NCBI RefSeq assembly: GCF_900142715.1
Contig: NZ_FRBX01000001.1
Span: forward strand, 1,116,001 to 1,180,000
Length of the DNA stretch: 64,000 nucleotides
Direction: 5' to 3'
Source of the DNA: Flavobacterium pectinovorum
Lineage (GTDB): Bacteria > Bacteroidota > Bacteroidia > Flavobacteriales > Flavobacteriaceae
Position numbers and translations under genes: made by a program. Position 1 is the stretch's first letter; each line of letters opens with the position of its first letter. The notes under the pieces are model-generated. The model searched no databases. It had not been told where the DNA came from and saw only the letters and a program-made list of their open reading frames with translations. Of this stretch, positions 28,072 to 36,426 are shown piece by piece.

Positions 28072-28244
28072 TTTTTCACGCAGATTTAAAAAGATTTAAG
28101 CAGATTTTAGTCTGATTTTTAAGTCTGGTTTGTCATTTCGACGGAGGAGAAATCACATCCAGAGAGCGACGTACTGCGTGTCTTTACTTTATGTGATTTC
28201 TCCTCTGTCGAAATGACAAAAATGAGAATAAAATCTGCGTGAAA
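28072..28244. repeat. CACGCAGATTT inverted repeat interrupted by another repeat (copy A3)
   Basis: The left arm TTTCACGCAGATTTAAAAAG (from about 28075) and the right arm AAATCTGCGTGAAA (to 28244) match copies A1 and A2. The central part is replaced by a complete GTCATTTCGAC inverted repeat (28129-28220), so one repeat family is nested inside another. Confidence 0.8.
28129..28220. repeat. Intergenic inverted repeat, GTCATTTCGA family (copy B2)
   Basis: TTTGTCATTTCGAC at the left pairs with GTCGAAATGACAAA at the right, with GGAGAAATCACAT and ATGTGATTTCTCC also pairing inside. It is the same family as 26791-26896 and is inserted within repeat A3. Confidence 0.85.
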
Positions 28245-28262
28245 TAAATCTTTTAATACGAA

Positions 28263-30464
28263 TTAATAACAATCTGCAAGAATCTGTTTATTAGTTTTAT
28301 AATACATAAGATTGGTTTTGTTTTTATCCATGCAAATGGTTTCCAACACTTTTTCAACATCTTGCTGCATCGCAAGCGAACCACAAATCATAATTTTTCC
28401 ACCGGTTTTCAATAAATCGGCAAAGAAATCAGCATCTTTTCGAATCAAATCCATAACATAACATTGGTTTTGCTCACGCGAAAAAGCAATGTGAAAACTT
28501 TTTAGGTTTTCACTTTGAATTTGATTTTCTGCAAACTGTTTGTATTGGGCAACAGACTCAGTTTCATTTCTAAAACCGCAGTATAAATGCGTTTCTGTTT
28601 TGTTCTTGTTGCCTTCAATCATTCCCAGAAATGGGGCAATTCCCGTTCCGTTGGCGATTAAAGCCACTTTTGGAGCTTTTTTAGGAAAATGAAATCCTTC
28701 ATTATGAACAATTCTCGCTTTGATAACAAAATCAGCTTCAAGATTGTACAAATATCCCGAACCAAAACCATGCTGATGCAATTTTACAACCAATTGTATG
28801 TTGCCATTACTTTTACTAATTGAATAAAAACGATCCCTGCCATCTCCGTCAGGATAAATAGCCAGTAAATCTCCAGATGTAAATTTGACTTTTTTTCTCG
28901 GTTTTAAAGTCATCATAAAAGTATGATCCGTTTCAGATAATGCTGTTTTTTCTACCACCATCATTTTTTGCAATCCGGTGGGTTTTTGGGCATAAGTAGC
29001 GGGAGCTGTCGCGAGTTTTATTCCTGTATGTGCATTCCAGTTTTTTACCCAATCTGTAAATTGTGCCGGTGATTTGTCGTCGATAGTATGCAGATCTAAA
29101 ATTCTGTTTGCCCAATTTTGTTTGATTAGACAATTGTCTATTTCTTTGGCAAAACCACAAAAATCGGCGTATGATTTAGAACCAAATCCAACGACAGAAA
29201 CATTAACCTTTTTTTTCTGCGGATATTGATTTAGCAACGTTAAAAATTTACCTCCGTTTGAAGGCGCATCGCCCAAACCATGTGTCGAAGAGAAAATGAT
29301 AATATGTTCGGCTTCGGGAAATGCCGTATATTGGTTTAATCCTCCTAAATAAGAAGAATATCCGTTGGCAATCAATTGTGTATGAATTGCATTGGCGAAG
29401 CGAAAAGTACTTCCGTTTTCTGATCCTGCAAGCAGAATAAAACGGCTGTCTTTGGGTTTATGTTTGTTTTTAATTTTGGTTTCCCTGCGTTTTAAGGTCA
29501 TCGAAAACCCAGAATATATAAAGAACAGAATATTTAATGACGCCAAAGCCAAAACAATTGACCAAACCATATTGGCACGGCCTGTATGAAGATCAAGACT
29601 TAAATTCTCAAGTAAAACGGTGGTCGGGTAGGGTGCATCGCTTACAATTTGACCTGTAAACTGATTCACTTTTAGTTCGCGATCGTTCAGTTTTAGTATA
29701 AAAACTTCTTCGGGATCTTCTGTGTCAAAAGGAAATTCTATTTTTTGAACCTGAGAAAGTTTTGTCTTTTTGAAAATGTCAAAATCGGCAATATTCTTTT
29801 GTTTAGAATCTTTTGTATCTGCTTTAATTTCTTTCGGCTGGATTGGCTTTTCGGTGAAAACCTTAAATCGTAACAGTGAAAGATACGTTCCTGAAAGTGC
29901 AATGATAAAAATAGGAATCAACATGAATCTTCCTAAAACAACGTGATAATATTGACTGAAATTATCTTTGACTATTTTAGAAAAAAATCGGCGAAAACCT
30001 TTTTGCCTTTGTACAACTAAAGCAATACCGGAAATGGCGATTAGAAAAAGCAAAAACGAATTAACACCAATAAAAAATCGTCCGGTTTCATGCAAAAAAA
30101 GCGAACGATGAAGCGAAGTTACCCATTGTATAAACTCGCTTTTCTTTTGAGTTTTGCCAATAATTTTTCCCGTTTGAGGATTTATGCAGGCATCAATATC
30201 ATTGCCATCGTCATCAAGGCCTTTTAGTGTTGTAAATTTATTGTGATCGATACTAATTTCAGTCACTTCCATATAGTTTTTACGCAATATGGGAAGCGTT
30301 TGAGCAAGAGTCAAATCATCAAAATTTGTCACGCCATAAGGCTGTATTTTCTCCTGTGCAGCGTCTACGGCAAGTACAGTTCCTGTAACTGATGCCAGAA
30401 TTAGAAATAGAGAAGAAAATACAGCGAGAGTTAAATGCGCGTATCTCCAAACGGATAATGTCAT
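28263..30464 (-). CDS. PepSY membrane protein fused to flavodoxin and ferredoxin-reductase-like domains
   Basis: The 733-residue protein begins with a PepSY-type membrane half (about 1-325). It has four helices carrying His residues at the membrane faces (WRYAHLTL, SLHRSLFLHE, QYYHVVLGRF, DLHTGRANM), as in haem-binding PepSY reductases, with a PepSY loop outside. A flavodoxin domain follows (about 340-480: LLAGSENGST, FSSTHGLGDAPSNGG). A CPR/sulfite-reductase-like FAD/NADPH domain ends it (about 505-733: DRFYSISKSNG, GTGIAPFLGM, KIMICGSLAMQQDVEKVL). It should carry electrons from cytoplasmic NADPH through FAD and FMN to membrane haem and out to periplasmic acceptors. It lies 6 bp after the DUF2271 gene. 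Confidence 0.9.
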   Translation of the reverse strand: MTLSVWRYAHLTLAVFSSLFLILASVTGTVLAVDAAQEKIQPYGVTNFDDLTLAQTLPILRKNYMEVTEISIDHNKFTTLKGLDDDGNDIDACINPQTGKIIGKTQKKSEFIQWVTSLHRSLFLHETGRFFIGVNSFLLFLIAISGIALVVQRQKGFRRFFSKIVKDNFSQYYHVVLGRFMLIPIFIIALSGTYLSLLRFKVFTEKPIQPKEIKADTKDSKQKNIADFDIFKKTKLSQVQKIEFPFDTEDPEEVFILKLNDRELKVNQFTGQIVSDAPYPTTVLLENLSLDLHTGRANMVWSIVLALASLNILFFIYSGFSMTLKRRETKIKNKHKPKDSRFILLAGSENGSTFRFANAIHTQLIANGYSSYLGGLNQYTAFPEAEHIIIFSSTHGLGDAPSNGGKFLTLLNQYPQKKKVNVSVVGFGSKSYADFCGFAKEIDNCLIKQNWANRILDLHTIDDKSPAQFTDWVKNWNAHTGIKLATAPATYAQKPTGLQKMMVVEKTALSETDHTFMMTLKPRKKVKFTSGDLLAIYPDGDGRDRFYSISKSNGNIQLVVKLHQHGFGSGYLYNLEADFVIKARIVHNEGFHFPKKAPKVALIANGTGIAPFLGMIEGNKNKTETHLYCGFRNETESVAQYKQFAENQIQSENLKSFHIAFSREQNQCYVMDLIRKDADFFADLLKTGGKIMICGSLAMQQDVEKVLETICMDKNKTNLMYYKTNKQILADCY

Positions 30465-30470
30465 TATGCC

Positions 30471-30950
30471 TTATATCTTATTTAATTTTACATATCTGAT
30501 GTACCCTTTTCCTTCTGTTTTTTCAGCAATTCCTTCTGTTGTAAACGGAATTTCTGCATCGGTTACATGATATTTTTGGTCTTCTACGGCAGTTTCAAAA
30601 CGAATTTTATAGCCTTTGTCAAATTTAGAAGCTTCGATTTCAAATGTAGTTACGCTTCGGTCACCACCTGTTACAGAAGCGCCTGTTTTGGCACTGATAT
30701 CCGGTTTTTTAGCATAAAATTTATACCATTCCTTGATGCTTTTGTACCATTTTTTGTCATCGCCCATTACATATAATGTTTTTTCGTATTCTCCTTTAGG
30801 ATCAATAAGCGATACTACGATATAAGCGCCTTCGCCTACATAATTAGACATTTGTAAAAGGCATTTGTATTTGTCAGTTTGTGCAGCTGCCTTAAATGAG
30901 AAAAGACACGCGAATACTGCCACAAGGCAGATTTTTGATAATGATTTCAT
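30471..30950 (-). CDS. DUF2271 exported protein, candidate flavinylation substrate
   Basis: The 159-residue protein has a signal peptide (cleavage near AAA-Q, residue 24) and a DUF2271 beta-rich domain (YVGEGAYIVVSLIDPKGEY, LYVMGDDKKWY, FEIEASKFDKGYKIRFE, DAEIPFTTEG). Residues 89-94 read TGASVT, close to the (S/T)GA(T/S)xT sequence that ApbE modifies in NqrB, NqrC and RnfG. Ser92 would be the acceptor. DUF2271 genes are regularly found with PepSY and ApbE genes, as here. The likely role is a periplasmic partner in flavin-dependent electron transfer; the domain has no experimentally known function that I can cite. Confidence 0.85.
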   Translation of the reverse strand: MKSLSKICLVAVFACLFSFKAAAQTDKYKCLLQMSNYVGEGAYIVVSLIDPKGEYEKTLYVMGDDKKWYKSIKEWYKFYAKKPDISAKTGASVTGGDRSVTTFEIEASKFDKGYKIRFETAVEDQKYHVTDAEIPFTTEGIAEKTEGKGYIRYVKLNKI

Positions 30951-30960
30951 GTATAATTAT

Positions 30961-32439
30961 TTACTTTAAAAACTCAACCGATGTATTATTTTTTTTCAGG
31001 ACTTCATTCTCTTTTGCCAAATCGTAGGCAGTTTCGTCAAACTCGGTTTTGATTTCTTTTTTTGCGCCTAATGCTACCAAATATTTTAAAACAACATCGT
31101 CTTTTGCCACCATAGCCGCTTTATGCAATGCAGTTAAGCCTTCTTTATTTTTGGCATTTAGATCAATATTAAGTCCTTCCAGTTTTTTTAGCAGGTTAAT
31201 ATTATTTTTGATTACGGCTGTATGAAGTACGGTGTTTCCGTCTTTTTGAGGCGTTGCGAAATTTATTCCTTTGCTTTTTAAAACAGCCAGTTTATCACCA
31301 AAATCATCTTTTTGCGATGCTTCACCAGAACTTCTGAAAGAATCTACAAGATAAAAAGCCAGATCATTTCCCTTAGTATCTTTCACATTAATATCAGCTC
31401 CTTTACTTAAAAGAAACGAAACAATTTCTGCCGAACTGCCTTTTACAGCTTGTGTCAACGCCGATTCTCCTTTAGCATTTACGGCATTAATATTTTTAAC
31501 CTTTGGCAATAAAGTTTGCAATAATTCGATATCTTTTCCTTCTGATGCTATTATAAAAGGAGTATTTCCGTCTTTATCGGCTTTGTTTACATCCACACCT
31601 TTGTCAATAAAATACTTTACAATTTCAGACTGTTTTTCTTTGCGTGCCAATATATGAAGAACCGTTTGCCCGTTTAAAGCCGTAACGGTTGGTTTTAATT
31701 TTAAATCATCTGCCAGATATTTATAAACTTCAATAGGATTGGCACTGCGACGCATTCCCTGAGCGGCAGAAATTAAGGCATAATCTGTATATTTTACACC
31801 TTTTTCAACAAGGGTTTTTAGCTGTGCAATATTTCCTGCTTTTGCAGCATAATCAAAAGCCGTGTATCCGTTTTTATCAACGTCTTTTAGCGATAAACCT
31901 TGTGATACCAGGTAATTTGTTGTTGTAAGATCTTTATCGTTCGGGATAGCAAGTAATAATAAACTTGCTCCGTCGTATTTCTTTTTAGGATCAATTCCAG
32001 CTTTAAAAAAAGCATCATAAGTAGCAGGATTTACCACTCCTGTACCAGAAGCAAATGCAATAGGTGTGGCGGCGTGGCTGTCTTCCAGATTAATATCAGA
32101 ACCTTTTTTTATAAGATATTCTACCAATTCAGCATTTCCTTTATAGGCCGCCCAATGTAAATAGATACGACCGTCATGTGTAAGTTTGTTTACTCCGTTG
32201 CCCGGAAGTTCGATTAAATACTTCGCAACTTCGTTTGAAGCACCATTATTAATCGCTAAAACGGTTGGATCAAACGCAAATTGATTTAATTCTGTTGGGT
32301 TATTTCCTTTGTCAATTGTAGATTTTAAAGTGGCTAAATCTGGAGAAGTTTTCCAGAAATTAGCATCCAGAAGCTTGTTTTGCTGTGCATTAACAAAAAG
32401 CGAAGCAAATAATAGGACTGCAAAGATTGTTTTTTTCAT
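30961..32439 (-). CDS. Exported ankyrin-repeat protein
   Basis: The open frame starts at 32484, but the ATG at 32439 gives a proper signal peptide (KKTIFAVLLFASLFVNA, then QQ), leaving 492 residues. The mature part is about a dozen ankyrin repeats (DGRIYLHWAAYKGNAELVEY, DKDGNTPFIIASEGKDIELL, KEGLTALHKAAMVAKDD). Ankyrin arrays bind proteins. The gene lies 10 bp upstream of the DUF2271 gene and therefore heads the PepSY/DUF2271/ApbE operon. Periplasmic ankyrin proteins elsewhere protect against peroxide or assist redox enzymes; here a chaperone or scaffold role for the flavin module is inference. Confidence 0.88.
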   Translation of the reverse strand: MKKTIFAVLLFASLFVNAQQNKLLDANFWKTSPDLATLKSTIDKGNNPTELNQFAFDPTVLAINNGASNEVAKYLIELPGNGVNKLTHDGRIYLHWAAYKGNAELVEYLIKKGSDINLEDSHAATPIAFASGTGVVNPATYDAFFKAGIDPKKKYDGASLLLLAIPNDKDLTTTNYLVSQGLSLKDVDKNGYTAFDYAAKAGNIAQLKTLVEKGVKYTDYALISAAQGMRRSANPIEVYKYLADDLKLKPTVTALNGQTVLHILARKEKQSEIVKYFIDKGVDVNKADKDGNTPFIIASEGKDIELLQTLLPKVKNINAVNAKGESALTQAVKGSSAEIVSFLLSKGADINVKDTKGNDLAFYLVDSFRSSGEASQKDDFGDKLAVLKSKGINFATPQKDGNTVLHTAVIKNNINLLKKLEGLNIDLNAKNKEGLTALHKAAMVAKDDVVLKYLVALGAKKEIKTEFDETAYDLAKENEVLKKNNTSVEFLK

Positions 32440-32574
32440 ATTGGAGATATAAGCAAATGGGTATTTATGTAATGAAATTTCCACTTCGGGATTTCGAGGG
32501 CGAAAGTTATTGCTTATTTAGAATATTTCCAAATAATAAAGAATAAGATATAATTAATTTTATGAGGTGAAGAT

Positions 32575-32695
32575 TTTAACCGCAAAGTTCGCAAAGGATT
32601 ACGCAAGGTTCGCAAAGTTAATAGACTCAGCTTTGCGAACTTTGCCTTTTGTATAAACTTAATTAAAAAAAACTTTGCGCACTTTGCGGTAAAAT
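32575..32695. repeat. Intergenic inverted repeat, AACCGCAAAG family (copy C1)
   Basis: TTTTAACCGCAAAGTTCGCAAAG at the left faces CTTTGCGCACTTTGCGGTAAAA at the right, with an inner pair (TTCGCAAAGTTAA, GCTTTGCGAACTTTGCC). A related copy lies at 41737-41923. Confidence 0.8.
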
Positions 32696-32705
32696 TTTTC
32701 TTATA

Positions 32706-33140
32706 CTATAAATTGCTGTATAAAAGCTGAATCGTATGAAAATCGTACGATCCGCCAAAGTACTTATTAATAACCTGTTCAAATACAGGTTCTGTATTTT
32801 GAATATTAGCAAATAATGTCATACTCGATTTTAATTTTTCGGCATCAGTATCACCAAGAATTTCCAGGGCGCTTTTTTCATTGGTATTAATGAGTTCCTT
32901 AGTAATTTCAAGAAGATGTTTTCCAAGAATAGGATGCTCCAGATAAGCCATTGCCTCGTCGGCATTTTTAATCTCGTAGAATTTCGAAGTGTCACTCGAA
33001 CCTAAACCTTTTATCTGCGGAAAAATAAACCACATCCAGGGAGATTCTTTTTTCCCTTTCTTAATTTCTGCAAGTGCAACTAAGTACAATTTATTTTGAG
33101 CGTCTAAAAAGCGCATCAGATCATTTGTGTTGTAAGCCAT
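32706..33140 (-). CDS. DUF1810 family protein
   Basis: The 144-residue soluble protein matches DUF1810 along its length: MRFLDAQNKLYLVALAEIKKG, the signature SPWMWFIFPQIKGLG, YLEHPILGKHLLEI and MTLFANIQNTEPVFEQVINKYF. The family is widespread. Related sequences are linked to calpastatin-like or NADAR-like annotations, but no activity is established. It is monocistronic, between a repeat and the tetR region. Confidence 0.9.
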   Translation of the reverse strand: MAYNTNDLMRFLDAQNKLYLVALAEIKKGKKESPWMWFIFPQIKGLGSSDTSKFYEIKNADEAMAYLEHPILGKHLLEITKELINTNEKSALEILGDTDAEKLKSSMTLFANIQNTEPVFEQVINKYFGGSYDFHTIQLLYSNL

Positions 33141-33401
33141 TCTGTATTGGAATATTATTTGGGGTCAATTTGGTGGTAAATCTAATCAAAATATATCTTG
33201 ATTTACATTACCAAATCTTTATAATTTGCTTTTTTTCCGCGGAATTGCTGGGCTGTAAAAAAAATCTTATGGGTTGCGATTAGTGTTTAGGGATTTTAAA
33301 ATTTAAGACCTGATTTTTAGTTTATATGACAAAAATTGAGTGCTGTTATACTGAATTATTATTGAAACAGGAGTGAGTAATAAAAATAAAAAGTTAAAAT
33401 A

Positions 33402-33433
33402 TTTGTATTTTTAGACCAATCGGTCTATATTTG
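33402..33433 (+). promoter_or_regulatory. tetR promoter: TTTG and TATATTTG around the operator
   Basis: TTTG at 33402-33405 and TATATTTG at 33426-33433, separated by 20 bp, form a good Bacteroidota promoter 20 bp upstream of the ATG. The TetR-like operator fills the spacer, which points to autorepression. The rest of the gap 33141-33401 shows no feature. Confidence 0.65.
33412..33427. promoter_or_regulatory. Putative TetR operator TAGACCAATCGGTCTA
   Basis: TAGACC and GGTCTA are inverted around a 4-bp centre. The same arms occur at 34151-34166 before the MFS gene. TAGACCnnnnGGTCTA is a typical TetR-family operator. Confidence 0.75.
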
Positions 33434-33453
33434 CACTGTAAAATTTAGAAATC

Positions 33454-34035
33454 ATGAGTAAAGCAGATCGTACAAGACAATTTATTATCGAAGCATCGGC
33501 ACCCATCATTAACAAAAAAGGAATGGCGGGAACTTCATTGACGGATATTATGGAAGCCACAAAACTGGCAAAAGGCGGAATTTACGGCAATTTTGAAAAT
33601 AAGGAAGAAATTTGCAGAGAATCATTTTTATACCTAAGATCGCAATTGGCCGGTAAACTTGACACAGCAGTCGCGCAGGGAACTTCGGCGAAAGCCAAAC
33701 TCTTCAGCTTATTAGGCGTGTATGAAAATGATAAAAATATGACGGAAGGCTGTCCGATTTTAAATTTCGGGATCGAAGCCGATGATACAAACCCCGTTAT
33801 AAAAGAGCAGGTAAAAAAAGCGATTCTGGCTGCCCAGAAAAGATTTTATAACATTATTGAAAACGGAATTAATAATAAAGAATTATCAGCAGAAATAAAC
33901 CCGGAACATTTTAGTATTAAAGCTTTTGCTATGATCGAAGGCGGTATTTTATGCCGAAAAATATTGGGAAATAATGAGCAAATGAAGATTATTCTGCAAA
34001 GTATAAAAGAAGAATTCGAAAAGTATATATTATAA
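33454..34035 (+). CDS. TetR-family transcriptional repressor
   Basis: The 193-residue protein has an N-terminal helix-turn-helix (about 5-52: FIIEASAPIINKKGMAGTSLTDIMEATKLAKGGIYGNF, read as TetR-type) and a C-terminal ligand-binding domain with the TetR_C motif around TEGCPILNFGIEADD. It probably represses itself and the downstream Bcr/CflA-like exporter, because the same palindrome precedes both genes. The inducing ligand is unknown. It starts 26 bp after the operator. Confidence 0.92.
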   Translation: MSKADRTRQFIIEASAPIINKKGMAGTSLTDIMEATKLAKGGIYGNFENKEEICRESFLYLRSQLAGKLDTAVAQGTSAKAKLFSLLGVYENDKNMTEGCPILNFGIEADDTNPVIKEQVKKAILAAQKRFYNIIENGINNKELSAEINPEHFSIKAFAMIEGGILCRKILGNNEQMKIILQSIKEEFEKYIL

Positions 34036-34141
34036 AACACTAATTTCACGAATTTGCACAAATCTGGATGGTTAACTGAGTTTGTGTAATTAATTTCACA
34101 AACTAAATTCGTGCTAATTCGTGAAATCAGTGTTTTTTTAT
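34035..34141. repeat. Large inverted repeat between tetR and the MFS gene
   Basis: AACACTAATTTCACGAATTTGCAC near the tetR stop faces AATTCGTGAAATCAGTGTTTTTTT at 34118-34141, with inner complementary segments (AGTTTGTG, CACAAACT). The T run after the right arm lets it act as a terminator for tetR. The sequence is of the palindromic-repeat kind seen in other gaps. Confidence 0.7.
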
Positions 34142-34150
34142 ACTAAATTT

Positions 34151-34166
34151 TAGACCGATCGGTCTA
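34151..34166. promoter_or_regulatory. Putative TetR operator TAGACCGATCGGTCTA
   Basis: A perfect 16-bp palindrome 26 bp upstream of the MFS start codon, with the same arms as the site in the tetR promoter. Confidence 0.8.
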
Positions 34167-34191
34167 TTGTATTACTAATTAATTTAATAAA

Positions 34192-35400
34192 ATGAGAAAT
34201 TTACAAGAAAATCATCAGGGTTTTAGCACCAAATTAGCATTTGCTTTAATTCCGTTATCGGGATTTGCAACAGATATTTATTTGCCATCGCTGCCGGCTA
34301 TGGCAAAAGATTTACAGGTTTCGGCAGGAGCCATTCAGCTTTCGCTTGTCTTTTTTATGTTTAGCCTCGGAATTAGCCAGGTTTTTATAGGAAGCATACT
34401 CGATAGTTTCGGGCGTTTTAAAATTAGCATTGCATCGCTTGCCGTTTTTTCGTTAACCAGTTTTGTAATTGCATTGGTGCCGGATATTTATGTTATTTAT
34501 GCCATGAGAATTATTCAGGGTATTGCCATTGCTTTTATTGTAATTGCAAAACGTGCTTATTTTGTTGATCTTTATTCTGGCGAAAAACTAAAAAGTTACA
34601 TTAGTTTATTTTCAATCATTTGGGCCTGCGCGCCTATTATGGCGCCATTTTTAGGGGGATATTTAGAGAATATTTTTGGATGGAAATCTAACTTTTATTT
34701 TCTTGGCGGATTGTCATTATTGTTCTTAATTCTGGAACTTCTGTATAGCGGAGAATCTTTAAAATACTTTCATGAATTTAAACTAAAGTCTATCGCACAA
34801 ACGTACACAAACATCTTAAAATCACCCGATTTTACATTGGGAATCATAATTCTTGGTATTTGCTTTGGTCTTGTTGTAGTGTACAGTTTATCGAGTCCGT
34901 TTATTGTAGAACGCGTATTTGGGTATTCTGCCGTTACTACAGGTTACAGTTCGTTATTGTCAGGTTTAGCTGTTATGATGGGCGGAATCACGGCTAAATC
35001 TCTTATTCATAAACCTTTGGCTAAAAAAATAACTATTGCGGTTTCAATACAGCTTACTTTGGTTTTACTTATGATTTTTACCTCTTCAATAGCAAGTAAT
35101 ATTTATACTTTAATCGCTTTTACAATGGGAATCAATATATGCGGCGGCTTTATCTTTAATATTATTTATGGCTATTGTTTAAGCCGTTTCTCTAAAAATG
35201 CCGGAGTCGCCAGCGGACTTACAGGCGGTGCAACGTACATGGTGAGTTCTATATTTAGCTACGGATTTGTTAATTTATACGCCGTTAAAAGTCAGTTTTT
35301 ATTAGGGTTAACAAATATTTCTTTGATTTTTATTATTGGAATTATTTTTATCGTTTTTAATAGATACAGAGCGGTGCATTTGGAAACTGTTAAAAATTAA
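34192..35400 (+). CDS. Bcr/CflA-type multidrug MFS exporter
   Basis: The 402-residue protein has twelve predicted membrane helices. It shows drug:proton antiporter (DHA1, Bcr/CflA) features: FATDIYLPSLPAMAKDL in helix 1, SLGISQVFIGSILDSFGRFK in the first inter-helix loop, and IIQGIAIAFIVIAKRAY. Such pumps expel drugs such as bicyclomycin or sulfonamides; the substrate here is unknown. The preceding TetR operator makes it the likely target of the adjacent repressor. Confidence 0.92.
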   Translation: MRNLQENHQGFSTKLAFALIPLSGFATDIYLPSLPAMAKDLQVSAGAIQLSLVFFMFSLGISQVFIGSILDSFGRFKISIASLAVFSLTSFVIALVPDIYVIYAMRIIQGIAIAFIVIAKRAYFVDLYSGEKLKSYISLFSIIWACAPIMAPFLGGYLENIFGWKSNFYFLGGLSLLFLILELLYSGESLKYFHEFKLKSIAQTYTNILKSPDFTLGIIILGICFGLVVVYSLSSPFIVERVFGYSAVTTGYSSLLSGLAVMMGGITAKSLIHKPLAKKITIAVSIQLTLVLLMIFTSSIASNIYTLIAFTMGINICGGFIFNIIYGYCLSRFSKNAGVASGLTGGATYMVSSIFSYGFVNLYAVKSQFLLGLTNISLIFIIGIIFIVFNRYRAVHLETVKN

Positions 35401-35446
35401 AAATCCAAATAAAAAAATTCCAAATTCCAAGTAAAAAAACTCAAAT

Positions 35447-35490
35447 AAAAAATTCCAAATTCCAACTCATATTGGAATTTGGAATTTTTT
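35447..35490. terminator. Bidirectional terminator-like hairpin between MFS and EamA genes
   Basis: AAAAATTCCAAATTCCAA is followed, after a short loop, by TTGGAATTTGGAATTTTTT. It lies between convergent genes and is flanked by further copies of the AATTCCAA motif (35411-35430, 35495-35503). A related stretch is at 11931-11953. Confidence 0.7.
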
Positions 35491-35510
35491 AAATTGGAAT
35501 TTTATTGATT

Positions 35511-36395
35511 TTATCTTTTCTGAAGGTTCATAAATGCTACAGCAAATAAGATCAATATTACACCAATCCATTGCAGAAAACTTACAGGTTCGTCGAGGAA
35601 TATATAAGCGATTGCAATAGAAACAGGAATTTCGACAGAAGCAATTATAGCTCCCAAACCCATTCCGGTTAGAGGCATTCCTTTGGTAAAAAGTAACGGC
35701 GGAAGTATGGTTCCGAACAAAGAAAGCAAAATACCCCAGCGCAGAATAACAGCAAAGGAAAAATCTGAGTTGATCGACGTATTAAAAATAAAAGCTACTA
35801 CAATACAGCCCCCAATAATCATAAAAAGACTTCTTTTTAATGGAGGAAAATGAAGTTCAACATGGTTTGAGGAATACATTGTTGCGGTATAAGACATTGC
35901 AGCCAGAATGCCGAACAAAAAACCTTTCCAGTTTATAATTACTGATTCCTGAAACAGGTTTGTGGCAAGGAATGTTCCTGCCAAAATGATGAAAACAGAA
36001 ATTATCTTACGCAATCCGGGCATTTTTTTATGCACCGCGATTTCAAAAATAACACCCATCCAAACAGTTTGCATTAATAACACAATGGCTACGCTAACAG
36101 AAATATACTGCACTGAGAGGTAATAAAAAGTGCTTGTTAAACCAAGTGAAGTTCCTGCAAATATTAGCCTGAAAGTACTTTTTAAGTTTGAAGTTTCAGG
36201 TTTTAAAATCGGTTTTTCTTTGCGAAATAAATTCAAAATTAAAAGTCCGATAAAGCCAAGACCATATTGCGAAATCGTGACTTCGGCGGTTGTAAAACCT
36301 TCTTGGTATGCCATTTTTACAAAGGTTGCCAGCATGCCGTAACTTGTGGCTCCAAGTGCAATAAAAAGGCTTCCTTTGAGTACATTATTTTTCAT
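35511..36395 (-). CDS. EamA-family (DMT) transporter
   Basis: The 294-residue protein has ten hydrophobic helices arranged as two EamA halves (about 5-140 and 150-290), with the internal duplication typical of drug/metabolite transporters. The second half ends SIAIAYIFLDEPVSFLQWIGVILILFAV, split by the usual acidic DEP loop. Family members export amino acids or small metabolites; the substrate is unknown. It is 31 bp downstream of the azoreductase gene on the same strand and may be co-transcribed with it. Confidence 0.9.
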   Translation of the reverse strand: MKNNVLKGSLFIALGATSYGMLATFVKMAYQEGFTTAEVTISQYGLGFIGLLILNLFRKEKPILKPETSNLKSTFRLIFAGTSLGLTSTFYYLSVQYISVSVAIVLLMQTVWMGVIFEIAVHKKMPGLRKIISVFIILAGTFLATNLFQESVIINWKGFLFGILAAMSYTATMYSSNHVELHFPPLKRSLFMIIGGCIVVAFIFNTSINSDFSFAVILRWGILLSLFGTILPPLLFTKGMPLTGMGLGAIIASVEIPVSIAIAYIFLDEPVSFLQWIGVILILFAVAFMNLQKR

Positions 36396-36426
36396 TTCGA
36401 TGTTTTTATTTGATCAATATCGCTGA

